In this document: in pieces, positions 6,453 to 12,767 of the stretch
Position numbering within the stretch: position 1 is the first letter of the stretch
Layout of the letters: each line of letters starts with the position of its first letter
Source: Betaproteobacteria bacterium
GTDB lineage: Bacteria > Pseudomonadota > Gammaproteobacteria > Burkholderiales > SG8-39
Length of the DNA: 12,767 nucleotides
Reading direction: 5' to 3'
Assembly (NCBI GenBank): GCA_019237595.1
Contig: JAFAGU010000027.1
Span: 1 to 12,767 of the forward strand
Made by a program: the position numbers and the translations under genes
Notes under the pieces: generated by a model
Told to the model about the DNA's origin: nothing
Database searches by the model: none
Seen by the model: the letters and a program-made list of their open reading frames with translations, nothing else

Positions 6453-6782
6453 ATGACGGTCGATGTCCCGAAGCCAATCGCTTCCTATTTCGCGGCCAAG
6501 AATGAGAGAGACGCGGATGCGGCAACCCGATGTTTTGCGAGCGATGCGACCGTGCTCGACGAAGGAAGGACCATGGCCGGCGCGACGGCGATTCGGGAAT
6601 GGGCGATGGAGACCATGAGGAAGTACCAGTACAGGATCGAGCCGCTTCGGGTGTCTCGACAGCGGGACAAGACGATAGTTACGAGTCGCGCGACAGGGAA
6701 CTTCCCGGGCAGCCCGGTTGACCTTCGCTTCGTTTTCGCAGTCAAGGAGGACAAGATCGCGTCGCTGCAGGTATTGGCGTGA
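6453..6782 (+). CDS. SnoaL-like / NTF2-like small protein
   Basis: A 109-residue cytosolic protein with the pattern of the NTF2/SnoaL alpha-beta cone fold. An N-terminal helix IASYFAAKNERDADAATRCFASDATVLDEGRTMAGATAIREW (9-50) carries the typical 'Asp-Ala ... Phe-Ala-x-Asp-Ala-x-Val' stretch followed by the 'G-x-x-A-I-R-x-W' turn. Beta strands follow, ending in LRFVFAVKEDKIASLQVL. Members act as small isomerases or hydrolases, polyketide cyclases or binding proteins; no function is assignable here. The ATG at 6453 is supported by GGAG at 6444-6447, five bases upstream, the clearest Shine-Dalgarno in the window. An upstream in-frame ATG (6414) lacks one. It is divergent from hxlR, which probably controls it. 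Composition is AT-richer than in flanking genes. Confidence 0.85.
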   Translation: MTVDVPKPIASYFAAKNERDADAATRCFASDATVLDEGRTMAGATAIREWAMETMRKYQYRIEPLRVSRQRDKTIVTSRATGNFPGSPVDLRFVFAVKEDKIASLQVLA

Positions 6783-6796
6783 GCGGCTCGTTGGAA

Positions 6797-6831
6797 CTCG
6801 CCGACCGTCGGGTCCTCGGGGGGCCGGCGAG
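6797..6831. terminator. Possible bidirectional hairpin between the SnoaL-like gene and relA
   Basis: CTCGCCG (6797-6803) and CGGCGAG (6825-6831) form a 7-bp stem, extendable by two G-C pairs beyond an A-C mismatch, in the 52-bp convergent gap. There is no T-tract on either side, so termination would be Rho-assisted or inefficient. Confidence 0.3.
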
Positions 6832-6834
6832 GCG

Positions 6835-8988
6835 CTAGGCGCGGGCGACGCGGATCACGCCCTTCAGCTGCCGGACGACGGCGAAGGCGCGCTTGAGCTG
6901 CACGACGTTCGCGACCTCGAACGAGAAGCGCATGAAGGCGAGGTCGTCCTTGTTCTGCGTTCGGGCGGCGGTGACGTTGATCTTTTCGCGCGCGAGCGCG
7001 TCGCCGATGTCGCGCAGGAGGCCGCGCCGGTCGGTGGCGGTGACGGTCATGTCCACGGCATAGGCGCCCTCGCCCTTGCCCCACTGAGCGTCTATCAGGC
7101 GCTCCGGGTTCGCTTCCGCGAGGCGCTTGAGGCTCGCGCAGTCCTCGCGGTGGATCGAGACGCCCTTGCCGCGCGTGACGAAGCCGCGGATCGGATCCGG
7201 CGGAACGGGCTTGCAGCAGCGCGCGAGCTGGGTGAGTAGGCGGTCGACGCCGCCCACGACGAGGACGCCCTTGGGCGAAGCGGCTTTCCGCTTCCTGACG
7301 ATCTCCGCCTTGTCCTCGACCGGCGCTTCGGCGCCGAGCGCGCTCTTCAGCTGCTTGAGATTGATTTCGTCACGCGCGACCGCGACAAAGAGGTCGTCCG
7401 TCTTGTTGCCGAAGCCGAGCCGGCTCGCGAGCGCCTCGAGGTTCGCCTGGGTGGCGCCTTCCCGCCGCAGAACCTTCTCCACCTTCTCGCGGCCCGAGGC
7501 GATGGTGTCGGCCAGCTCCTTCGCGTTGAACCATTGCCGGATCTTCGTGCGCGCGCGGTGCGTATGCACGAACCCGCGCTCCGCGCTCAGCCAGTCCCGC
7601 GAGGGACCGCCGGCCTTGGCGGTGATGATCTCGACCCGCTGGCCGCTCTGCAGCGGCGTGTCGAGCGTGACGATCTGGCCATCGACGCGAGCGCCGCGGC
7701 AGCGGTGGCCGAGGTCGGTGTGGAGCGCGTAGGCGAAATCCACCGGCGTCGCGCCCGCGGGCAAGTCGATGACCTTCCCCTGCGGCGTGAGGACGTAGAT
7801 CGTGTCGTCGAGGCGCGCCTGCTTGGTGTTCCCCGCCCAGTCTGACACTTCGTCGCGCCAGGCGAGGAGCTCGCGCAGCCATGCGATCTTGCGCTCGAAG
7901 GCGTCGTCCGCCCTTCCTCCGCGCCCGGACTCCTTGTAGCGCCAGTGCGCGGCGATGCCGAGCTCCGCCTGCCGGTGCATCTCGTCCGTGCGGATCTGCA
8001 CTTCGAGCGTCTTGCCCTCGGGATCGATCACCGCCGTATGGAGCGACTGGTAGAGGTTTTCCTTCGGGCGCGAGATGTAATCATCGAACTCGCGCGGGAT
8101 CGGCTGCCACAGGTTGTGCACGACGCCGAGCGCCGCGTAGCAGTCCTTCACCTCCGGGACGATGACCCGCAGGGCGCGCACGTCGTAGAGCTGCTCGAAG
8201 CCCAGGCCCTTCGTGCGCATCTTGTTCCAGATGGAGTAGATGTGCTTGGGCCGGCCAGCGATCTCGCCCAGGACGCCCGCGGCCGCGAGCTCCTTCGAGA
8301 GGAGTGCCATCGTGCGCGTGATGTACTGCTCGCGCTCGCCGCGCTTCTCGTCGAGCATCGAGGCGATCTTCTTGTAGAGCTCGGGCTCGAGGAAGCGGAA
8401 GGAGAGATCCTCGAGCTCCCACTTGAGCTGCCACACACCGAGCCGGTTGGCGAGCGGCGCATAGATATCCAGCGTTTCGCGTGAAAAGGCCGTGCGTTCG
8501 GCGGAATCGTGCTTGGAAAGCCAGCGCAAGGTCTGCGTGCGGCTCGCGAGGCGGATGAGCACCACGCGCACGTCCTCCACCATGCCGAGCACCATCTTCC
8601 TCAGCACCTCGTTCTGGTCGGCCGCCGAGCCCTTCGCGCGCGTGAGCACGCGCAGGCGGTAGAGCTTCTCCACGCCGGCGACGAGCGCGCCGATCTCCTG
8701 GCCGAAGGCCTGCTCGATCGCTTCCTGCTCGACGTACTTCGGCGCGGCGAAGAGCACGCCGGCGGCGCGGCCGACGCCGTCGAGGCCGATGGCCGCGAGG
8801 CCCGCCGCGAGGCCGAGCGCGTGCGTCCACGCCGGCTCTCCGGTGGAAAGCGCCTGGCCGGCGTAGAGCGGCTCTGCGAACTCGAGCGCGCGCGCGAGGA
8901 GCGCACGCTCCGGCGCGGAAAGCCCCGCAGCGAGCGGCTCGAGCGCCGCGGCGCTGTTTTGCGGGTGCAGTTTGACGACCGTCACCAT
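6835..8988 (-). CDS. relA: GTP pyrophosphokinase RelA (monofunctional (p)ppGpp synthetase)
   Basis: RelA binds ribosomes stalled by uncharged tRNA and transfers pyrophosphate from ATP to GDP/GTP, making (p)ppGpp. The 717-residue product has all long-RSH domains. The N-terminal hydrolase-like domain (about 25-185) is degenerate: where SpoT/Rel have the HD motif this protein has AAGVLFAAPKYV. The synthetase domain (about 240-350) contains RPKHIYSIWNKM, YDVRALRVIV and EFDDYISRPKENLYQSLHT. The E300-F-D-D303 signature marks monofunctional RelA (bifunctional enzymes have RxKD). The TGS domain is about 394-455, the Cys-rich zinc-finger domain about 590-618 (CCKPVPPDPI, HREDC), and the ACT domain 643-717. 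The ATG at 8988 is 18 bp from the divergent mtfA start. A TAAAAT hexamer ends 6 nt before the ATG and no Shine-Dalgarno is seen. Very secure. Confidence 0.96.
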   Translation of the reverse strand: MVTVVKLHPQNSAAALEPLAAGLSAPERALLARALEFAEPLYAGQALSTGEPAWTHALGLAAGLAAIGLDGVGRAAGVLFAAPKYVEQEAIEQAFGQEIGALVAGVEKLYRLRVLTRAKGSAADQNEVLRKMVLGMVEDVRVVLIRLASRTQTLRWLSKHDSAERTAFSRETLDIYAPLANRLGVWQLKWELEDLSFRFLEPELYKKIASMLDEKRGEREQYITRTMALLSKELAAAGVLGEIAGRPKHIYSIWNKMRTKGLGFEQLYDVRALRVIVPEVKDCYAALGVVHNLWQPIPREFDDYISRPKENLYQSLHTAVIDPEGKTLEVQIRTDEMHRQAELGIAAHWRYKESGRGGRADDAFERKIAWLRELLAWRDEVSDWAGNTKQARLDDTIYVLTPQGKVIDLPAGATPVDFAYALHTDLGHRCRGARVDGQIVTLDTPLQSGQRVEIITAKAGGPSRDWLSAERGFVHTHRARTKIRQWFNAKELADTIASGREKVEKVLRREGATQANLEALASRLGFGNKTDDLFVAVARDEINLKQLKSALGAEAPVEDKAEIVRKRKAASPKGVLVVGGVDRLLTQLARCCKPVPPDPIRGFVTRGKGVSIHREDCASLKRLAEANPERLIDAQWGKGEGAYAVDMTVTATDRRGLLRDIGDALAREKINVTAARTQNKDDLAFMRFSFEVANVVQLKRAFAVVRQLKGVIRVARA

Positions 8989-8993
8989 GCGCG

Positions 8994-9000
8994 TATTTTA
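8994..9000. promoter_or_regulatory. Symmetric AT-rich -10 candidate serving relA (-) and mtfA (+)
   Basis: TAAAAT on the minus strand (5 of 6 to TATAAT; ends 6 nt before relA ATG) overlaps TATTTT on the plus strand (4 of 6; ends 7 nt before mtfA ATG). The divergent gap is only 18 bp, so any -35 elements must lie inside the opposite coding regions, and both transcripts would begin at or near their start codons. No strong -35 was seen. Confidence 0.35.
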
Positions 9001-9006
9001 GGCCGC

Positions 9007-9771
9007 ATGGGCGGGCCCTTCGACTGGATGCGCGACTGGCGGCGCAAGCGCGTGCTCGCGAGGCACCGCATCGACGACGCGCTCTGGGCAAAGGCCACGA
9101 GGGGTTTGACCTTCATCTCTTCGCTCTCCGCGGCCGAAACCGCGAAGTTGAAGGACCTCGTTCTTCTTTTCCTGGCCGAAAAGCAATTCACCGGCGCGCA
9201 TGGCCTGGAGGTGTCGGATGGGATGCGCCTTTCCATCGCGGCGCAGGCCTGCCTCCTCGTGCTCGAGCTCGGCATCGACTGGTATTCCGGCTGGCTCGGC
9301 GTGGTGGTGCACCCGGGCGACTTCCGCGTGCGGCGCTCGGAGCTCGACGAGGACGGCGTGCTGCACGAGTGGGAGGACGACCTCGCCGGCGAGGCGATGC
9401 CCGGCGGCCCGGTGGTGCTCTCGTGGGACGCGACCGCGCACGACCCGTTCATGAATGTCGTGATCCACGAGTTCGCGCACAAGCTCGATATGCTGAACGG
9501 AGCCGCGGACGGCGTACCGCCGCTGCATGCAGGCATGAATCGCGACGCCTGGAATGCCGCCTTCAAGGAAGCTTACGAGGGGTTTTGCGACGCCGTGGAC
9601 CGCGGGCGCGACACCTGGCTCGATCCCTATGCGTCCGAGCACCCCTCGGAATTCTTCGCGGTGCTGAGCGAGGCCTTCTTCGAGGACCCGATGGAAACGC
9701 GCCGGCGCTATCCCGACGTCTACGACCAGCTCAGGCTCTTCTACCGGCAGGACCCCGCCCGCCGCCTATAG
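9007..9771 (+). CDS. mtfA: MtfA-type zinc metallopeptidase (Mlc titration factor family)
   Basis: A 254-residue cytosolic zinc peptidase (E. coli MtfA has 265). In E. coli MtfA binds and inactivates the repressor Mlc, which controls ptsG, and has aminopeptidase-like activity. The zinc site is clear: HEFAH (H154, E155, H158) followed by KLDMLNG, which closely matches the HEVAHKLDxxNG of E. coli. E215 in HPSEFFAVLSEAFF is the probable third ligand. LELGIDWYSGW (86-96) also matches the family. ATG 9007 is the family-consistent start; the open frame extends upstream only as antisense of relA. No mlc or sugar PTS gene is in view, so the target here is unknown. Its stop codon overlaps the 3' end of the REC-MBL gene by 6 bp. 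Confidence 0.92.
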   Translation: MGGPFDWMRDWRRKRVLARHRIDDALWAKATRGLTFISSLSAAETAKLKDLVLLFLAEKQFTGAHGLEVSDGMRLSIAAQACLLVLELGIDWYSGWLGVVVHPGDFRVRRSELDEDGVLHEWEDDLAGEAMPGGPVVLSWDATAHDPFMNVVIHEFAHKLDMLNGAADGVPPLHAGMNRDAWNAAFKEAYEGFCDAVDRGRDTWLDPYASEHPSEFFAVLSEAFFEDPMETRRRYPDVYDQLRLFYRQDPARRL

Positions 9772-10986
9772 GACGATGCTCGAGCCTTCGGCCGGCGCCT
9801 CGCACTCGACGTTGGAGCCCAGGCGCGCGAGCGCGTCGCGCGTCTCCTTGAGCTTTAGGTCGATCGCCTCGTCGGTCTGGTCCACGTCGTGGTGGAAGAG
9901 CTGCAGCCGCTTCACCTCCGCGCGCGCGGCGAGGTTGGCCACCTGGCTCACGCACGAATGCCCCCAGTCCACCTTGGTCAGGTATTCCTGGTCGCGGTAG
10001 GTCGTGTCCGTGACGAGCGCGTCGCAGCCGCGCACGAAGTTGACCAGCTGCTCGAAGTAGCGCGGGTTGCAGCGCTTGTCGGAGGGGAGGTAGAGCTCGT
10101 TGTCGGTGATGTAGCAGAAGGTGCGGCCGCGGGCGGTGAGCCGGTAGCCCAGGCAGTAGCCGGGGTGGCTCAGGAGCATGGTCTCCACCTTCACCGGGCC
10201 GAACTGGAGGGATTCCTCGCGCAGGTCGCGGAAGGTGACGTGCGCGCCGAACTCGCGGATGGTCACGGGGAAGTACACGCTTTCCATCTGCGCGCTGATG
10301 GCGCGCTCGATCGTGAGGTCGCCCTGGTAGGGGCCGAAGATCTGGATCTCGTTCCCGCGCAGGTACATCGGCGCGAAGAAGGGCACCGTGTTGATGTGGT
10401 CCCAGTGCGTGTGCGAGACGAAGATGCGCGCGGAAAAGCGCTGGGTGCCGTTGGTCGCCATGAGGTGATCGGACAGGCGCTTGATCCCCGAGCCGCAGTC
10501 GAAGATGTAGAGCGGCTCGCCGCCGATCTCGACGCTCACGCACGGCGTGTTGCCGCCGTAGCGGTTGTAGGCGGGCCCCGGCGTGGGCAGCGTGCCGTGC
10601 ACGCCCCAGAACGTGACCACCACGCGGCTCGACACGATCTCCATGATCGACTCGAGCAGCGAGTCGCGCTCGAAGGGCTTGGCGAGGTAGCCGTCGGCGC
10701 CGAGCTCCTTCGCGCGGCGCCGGTCGAATTCGTAGGTCTTCGCCGAGAGGACGATGATCTTCATCTCGGCGAGCTCAGGACGGCGCCTTAGCTCGCGCGT
10801 GAGCTCGAAGCCGTCCATCTCCGGCATCATCACGTCGGTCACGACGCAGTCGGGCCGCGCGGTGGGGATGCGCGTCGCCGCCTCCATCGCCGAGCCGCAG
10901 GTCTCGACCGAGTGCCCGGCGGCCTCAAGCACGCGCTGCAGGACCGCGAGCACGTCCGGGTCGTCGTCGACGAGAAAGAATTTCAT
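9766..10986 (-). CDS. Response regulator: CheY-like receiver fused to a metallo-beta-lactamase-fold hydrolase
   Basis: A 406-residue cytosolic two-domain protein. The receiver (1-118) has an acidic pocket VDDDPD (6-11), the phosphoacceptor D51 in VVTDVMMPEMDG, S81 and K103 in YLAKPF, so it should be phosphorylatable. The MBL-fold domain (about 122-406) opens VVTFWGVHGTLPTPGP and carries the HxHxDH motif in FVSHTHWDHINT (H192, H194, D196, H197), H274 in LSHPG, D327 in VTDTTY and H343 or H365/H366. These are enough ligands for a two-metal centre. The MBL part resembles stand-alone hydrolases of the 'FWGVRGS...GGNTxC...HTHWDH' type, possibly nucleases or phosphodiesterases; the substrate is unknown. 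ATG 10986 starts directly at the receiver. The 604-residue open frame continuing upstream is antisense of the neighbouring gene. No histidine kinase is adjacent. The domain call is secure, function open. Confidence 0.93.
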   Translation of the reverse strand: MKFFLVDDDPDVLAVLQRVLEAAGHSVETCGSAMEAATRIPTARPDCVVTDVMMPEMDGFELTRELRRRPELAEMKIIVLSAKTYEFDRRRAKELGADGYLAKPFERDSLLESIMEIVSSRVVVTFWGVHGTLPTPGPAYNRYGGNTPCVSVEIGGEPLYIFDCGSGIKRLSDHLMATNGTQRFSARIFVSHTHWDHINTVPFFAPMYLRGNEIQIFGPYQGDLTIERAISAQMESVYFPVTIREFGAHVTFRDLREESLQFGPVKVETMLLSHPGYCLGYRLTARGRTFCYITDNELYLPSDKRCNPRYFEQLVNFVRGCDALVTDTTYRDQEYLTKVDWGHSCVSQVANLAARAEVKRLQLFHHDVDQTDEAIDLKLKETRDALARLGSNVECEAPAEGSSIVL

Positions 10987-11062
10987 GTTTCCGCTTGTTC
11001 CCCCCAAGGCGCATGGTAGCAGCCGCGGGGCCGCGTTCGCACGCATGAAGGTTTGCAAAATG

Positions 11063-11068
11063 TACACT
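11063..11068 (+). promoter_or_regulatory. Candidate -10 element for the DpgC-like gene
   Basis: TACACT (4 of 6 to TATAAT) ends 5 nt before the ATG at 11074, again compatible with a leaderless transcript. No Shine-Dalgarno and no well-placed -35 are visible. Confidence 0.25.
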
Positions 11069-11073
11069 GGGAC

Positions 11074-12183
11074 ATGGACCTCTACGACCGCCTGACCGAG
11101 CGCCGGACGCGGTTCCTGCGCGTCGACGAGCTCTGCCGCCGCGCGCCTGGCCTGCCGGACGAGAAAGCCCTCATGGAGGAGGCGCAGCGGCCGCTCAAGG
11201 AAAAGAAGGGCCTCGAGCGTGCGCAAGGGCAATTCCTCTCCGAGGTGCTCGCCGACGCGGAAGCCGGGTTGCACCTCTGCCACGCGATGCTGCTCCCGCT
11301 CCCCGGGTCCGCGGCCAAGCTCGCTGAATACCAGAAGACCGGCAAGCTCTCGCTCGCAGGCGCGCGGGTCGAGCGCGCGGGCAAGGCCTCGGTCGTCACC
11401 ATGGCCAACCCGCGCCACCTCAATGCCGAGGACGAGACGACGCTCGAGGGCCTGGAGACCGCGATCGACGTCGCGACGCTCGATCCGGCCACCGAGATCT
11501 GCGTCCTGCGCGGCGGGCCGGTCGAGCATCCCAAGCATGCCGGGCGGCGGCTCTTCGGCGCCGGCATCAACCTCACGCACCTCTACCAGGGGAAGATCCG
11601 CTTCCTCTGGTACATCCTCCGGGACCTCGGGCTAGTCAACAAGCTCTATCGAGGGATCGCCTTTCCGGAAAAGAGTCCCGAAGAGGCAAGCGTGGAAAAA
11701 CCGTGGGTCGCCGCGGTCGAGGGCTTCGCCATCGGTGGCCACTGCCAGATCCTGCTCACGATGGACTACACGATCGCGGCGGAGGACGCGTACCTCACGC
11801 TCCCGGCGCGCAAGGAGGGCATCATCCCGGGAGCCGCGAACCTCCGGATGCCGCGCTTCGTCGGCGACCGCGTGACGCGCCAGGCGATCATGAACGAGCG
11901 GCGCATCGAGTGCGCGAGCGCCGAAGGCCGCATGATCTGCGACGAGATCGTCCCCGCGGGCCGGATCGATTCCGCGGTGGAAGAAACCGTTGGACGGCTT
12001 ACGAGCTCCGGCGTCGTCAGCGCTGCCGGCAACCGGCGCGCGATCCGCATCGCGCAGGAGCCGCTCGACCTCTTTCGCCGCTACATGTCCGTGTACGCGC
12101 GCGAGCAGGCCGACTGCCACCTCAGCCCGGCGCTGGTCCGGAACCTGGAGCGGAACTGGGACGCGGCGAATCGCCGCGCCTAA
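11074..12183 (+). CDS. DpgC-like member of the enoyl-CoA hydratase (crotonase) superfamily
   Basis: A 369-residue protein with a helical N-terminal extension (about 1-95) before a crotonase core, the layout of DpgC. DpgC is the cofactor-free (3,5-dihydroxyphenyl)acetyl-CoA 1,2-dioxygenase of glycopeptide-antibiotic pathways. Family stretches are RRLFGAGINLTHLYQGKI (158-175), FLWYILRDLGLVNKLYRG (177-194), EKPWVAAVEGFAIGGHCQ (208-225; the glycines form the oxyanion hole in crotonases) and PARKEGIIPGAANLRMPR (244-261). These match DpgC relatives better than ordinary crotonases as I recall them. No other dpg genes (dpgA, B, D) are in the window, so the natural substrate is unknown; a dioxygenase, hydratase or thioesterase role is possible. 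ATG 11074 is preferred to TTG 11053 because no ribosome site precedes either. It is divergent from the REC-MBL gene (87 bp), and its last 62 bp overlap the permease. Confidence 0.82.
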   Translation: MDLYDRLTERRTRFLRVDELCRRAPGLPDEKALMEEAQRPLKEKKGLERAQGQFLSEVLADAEAGLHLCHAMLLPLPGSAAKLAEYQKTGKLSLAGARVERAGKASVVTMANPRHLNAEDETTLEGLETAIDVATLDPATEICVLRGGPVEHPKHAGRRLFGAGINLTHLYQGKIRFLWYILRDLGLVNKLYRGIAFPEKSPEEASVEKPWVAAVEGFAIGGHCQILLTMDYTIAAEDAYLTLPARKEGIIPGAANLRMPRFVGDRVTRQAIMNERRIECASAEGRMICDEIVPAGRIDSAVEETVGRLTSSGVVSAAGNRRAIRIAQEPLDLFRRYMSVYAREQADCHLSPALVRNLERNWDAANRRA

Positions 12184-12767
12184 GCTCGAGCGTCCGGCTG
12201 TAGCGCGACATCGAGTAGCAGAAGGCGAAGTACACGAGCGCCGCGAAGAGATAGGCTTCCACGCCGAAGCCCGCCCACGCCGGCTCGTTCAGCGACACCT
12301 TGATCGTCTGAAGGAGGTCGAATAGGCCGATCACCACCACGAGCGAAGTGTCCTTGAAGAGGCCGATCAGCGTGTTGACGATCGGCGGCACGGCAATGCG
12401 CAGCGCCTGCGGCAGCACAATCCGGGTCGTCTTGTGGAAGGCATTCAGCCCCAGCGCGTCGGCCGCCTCGTACTGGTGCCGCGGGACCGCCTGGAGGCCG
12501 CCGCGGACCACCTCGGCGAGGTAGGCGGCGACGAAGAGGATGAGCGCAAGCTGGGCGCGAACCAGCTTGTCGATCGATACGCCGGCCGGCAGGAAAAGCG
12601 GCACCATGACCGAGGCCATGAAGAGGAGCGAGATGAGCGGCACCCCGCGCACGAGCTCGATGTAGGCCACGCAGAGCGCCTGGATGGCGGGCAGGCCGGA
12701 GCGCCGGCCGAGCGCGAGCAGCACAGCGATGGGAAATGCCGCCGCCACCCCGAACGTGGCGAGGAGC
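12122..12767 (-). CDS. Amino-acid ABC transporter permease, C-terminal part (cut by window end)
   Basis: An inner-membrane permease of the polar amino-acid (HisM/GlnP/AapM) family; 214 full codons are visible and the 5' end lies beyond the window. The frame continues to the last base (LLATFG before the first GTG), so the apparent GTG start at 12748 is internal. Hydrophobic segments appear near the visible start, at LISLLFMASVMVPLFL, at AQLALILFVAAYLAEV, and at AYLFAALVYFAFCYSM. The EAA loop that contacts the ATPase is EAADALGLNAFHKTTR followed by IVLPQALR. ELVRGVPLISLLF is also typical of this family. The last residues (RRGDSPRPSSAPGSGPAPG) form a Pro/Ser/Gly tail encoded antisense to the 3' end of the DpgC-like gene. 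Which amino acid is carried cannot be told. Confidence 0.92.
   Translation of the reverse strand, partial: LLATFGVAAAFPIAVLLALGRRSGLPAIQALCVAYIELVRGVPLISLLFMASVMVPLFLPAGVSIDKLVRAQLALILFVAAYLAEVVRGGLQAVPRHQYEAADALGLNAFHKTTRIVLPQALRIAVPPIVNTLIGLFKDTSLVVVIGLFDLLQTIKVSLNEPAWAGFGVEAYLFAALVYFAFCYSMSRYSRTLELRRGDSPRPSSAPGSGPAPG

Noticed and set aside
6397..6525. Longer HxlR protein starting at 6525
   Set aside because: The extension overlaps the divergent gene and its ribosome site, and adds sequence unlike the family.
6835..8988. Bifunctional Rel/SpoT identity
   Set aside because: The HD motif is missing and the synthetase carries the EFDD signature of monofunctional RelA.
10987..11580. Upstream extension of the REC-MBL gene to a 604-residue protein
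   Set aside because: The extra 198 residues are antisense to the DpgC-like gene; the receiver starts exactly at ATG 10986.
12746..12748. GTG at 12748 as the permease start
   Set aside because: The frame stays open and membrane-like to the window edge and the protein would lack its N-terminal part.

Overview
The window looks like a chromosome segment of a GC-rich betaproteobacterium (Burkholderiales-like; order inferred). The clues are the GC-rich codon use, a Bug/TctC-type periplasmic binding protein (a family greatly expanded in Betaproteobacteria), a tRNA-Val close to thrS, and the ppx/ppk1, relA and mtfA homologues. All genes look intact except the two cut by the window edges (thrS at its 3' end, an amino-acid ABC permease at its 5' end). 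Genes are packed tightly. Three convergent pairs overlap, and the divergent pairs have gaps of 18 to 87 bp. No CRISPR array, rRNA, IS element or integrase was seen, and no stretch over 300 bp lacks a gene.

Layout. 1-1741 (all minus): tRNA-Val(GAC), then a Bug-family solute-binding protein starting at a TTG five bases after the encoded CCA, then thrS. 1775-3742: sixA (+) converging on ppx (-). 3801-5885: ppk1 (+), divergent from ppx. 5886-6024: a gene-free 139 bp spacer with two hairpins and a perfect palindrome that resembles a widely dispersed intergenic repeat. 6025-6782: an AT-richer divergent cassette, an HxlR-type regulator (-) and a SnoaL/NTF2-like protein (+). 6835-8988: monofunctional relA (-). 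9007-9771: mtfA (+), divergent from relA with only 18 bp between. 9766-10986: an orphan response regulator with a metallo-beta-lactamase-fold output (-). 11074-12183: a DpgC-like member of the crotonase superfamily (+). 12122-12767: the C-terminal part of an amino-acid ABC permease (-).

How the genes fit together. PPK1 makes polyphosphate, Ppx degrades it (and in some bacteria converts pppGpp to ppGpp), and RelA makes (p)ppGpp when uncharged tRNA accumulates. thrS and the tRNA gene belong to the charging machinery RelA monitors. SixA and MtfA are both linked in enterobacteria to phosphotransferase-system signalling. The core is therefore a nutrient-stress neighbourhood. The HxlR/SnoaL pair looks like a later insertion, and the Bug gene seems to have been placed between tRNA-Val and thrS.

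No clearly new system is evident. The items most worth following up are the receiver-MBL fusion, the solitary DpgC-like enzyme, the recurring -10-like hexamers placed 5 to 9 nt before start codons (possible leaderless mRNAs), the tRNA/Bug junction, and the palindromes around the HxlR cassette.
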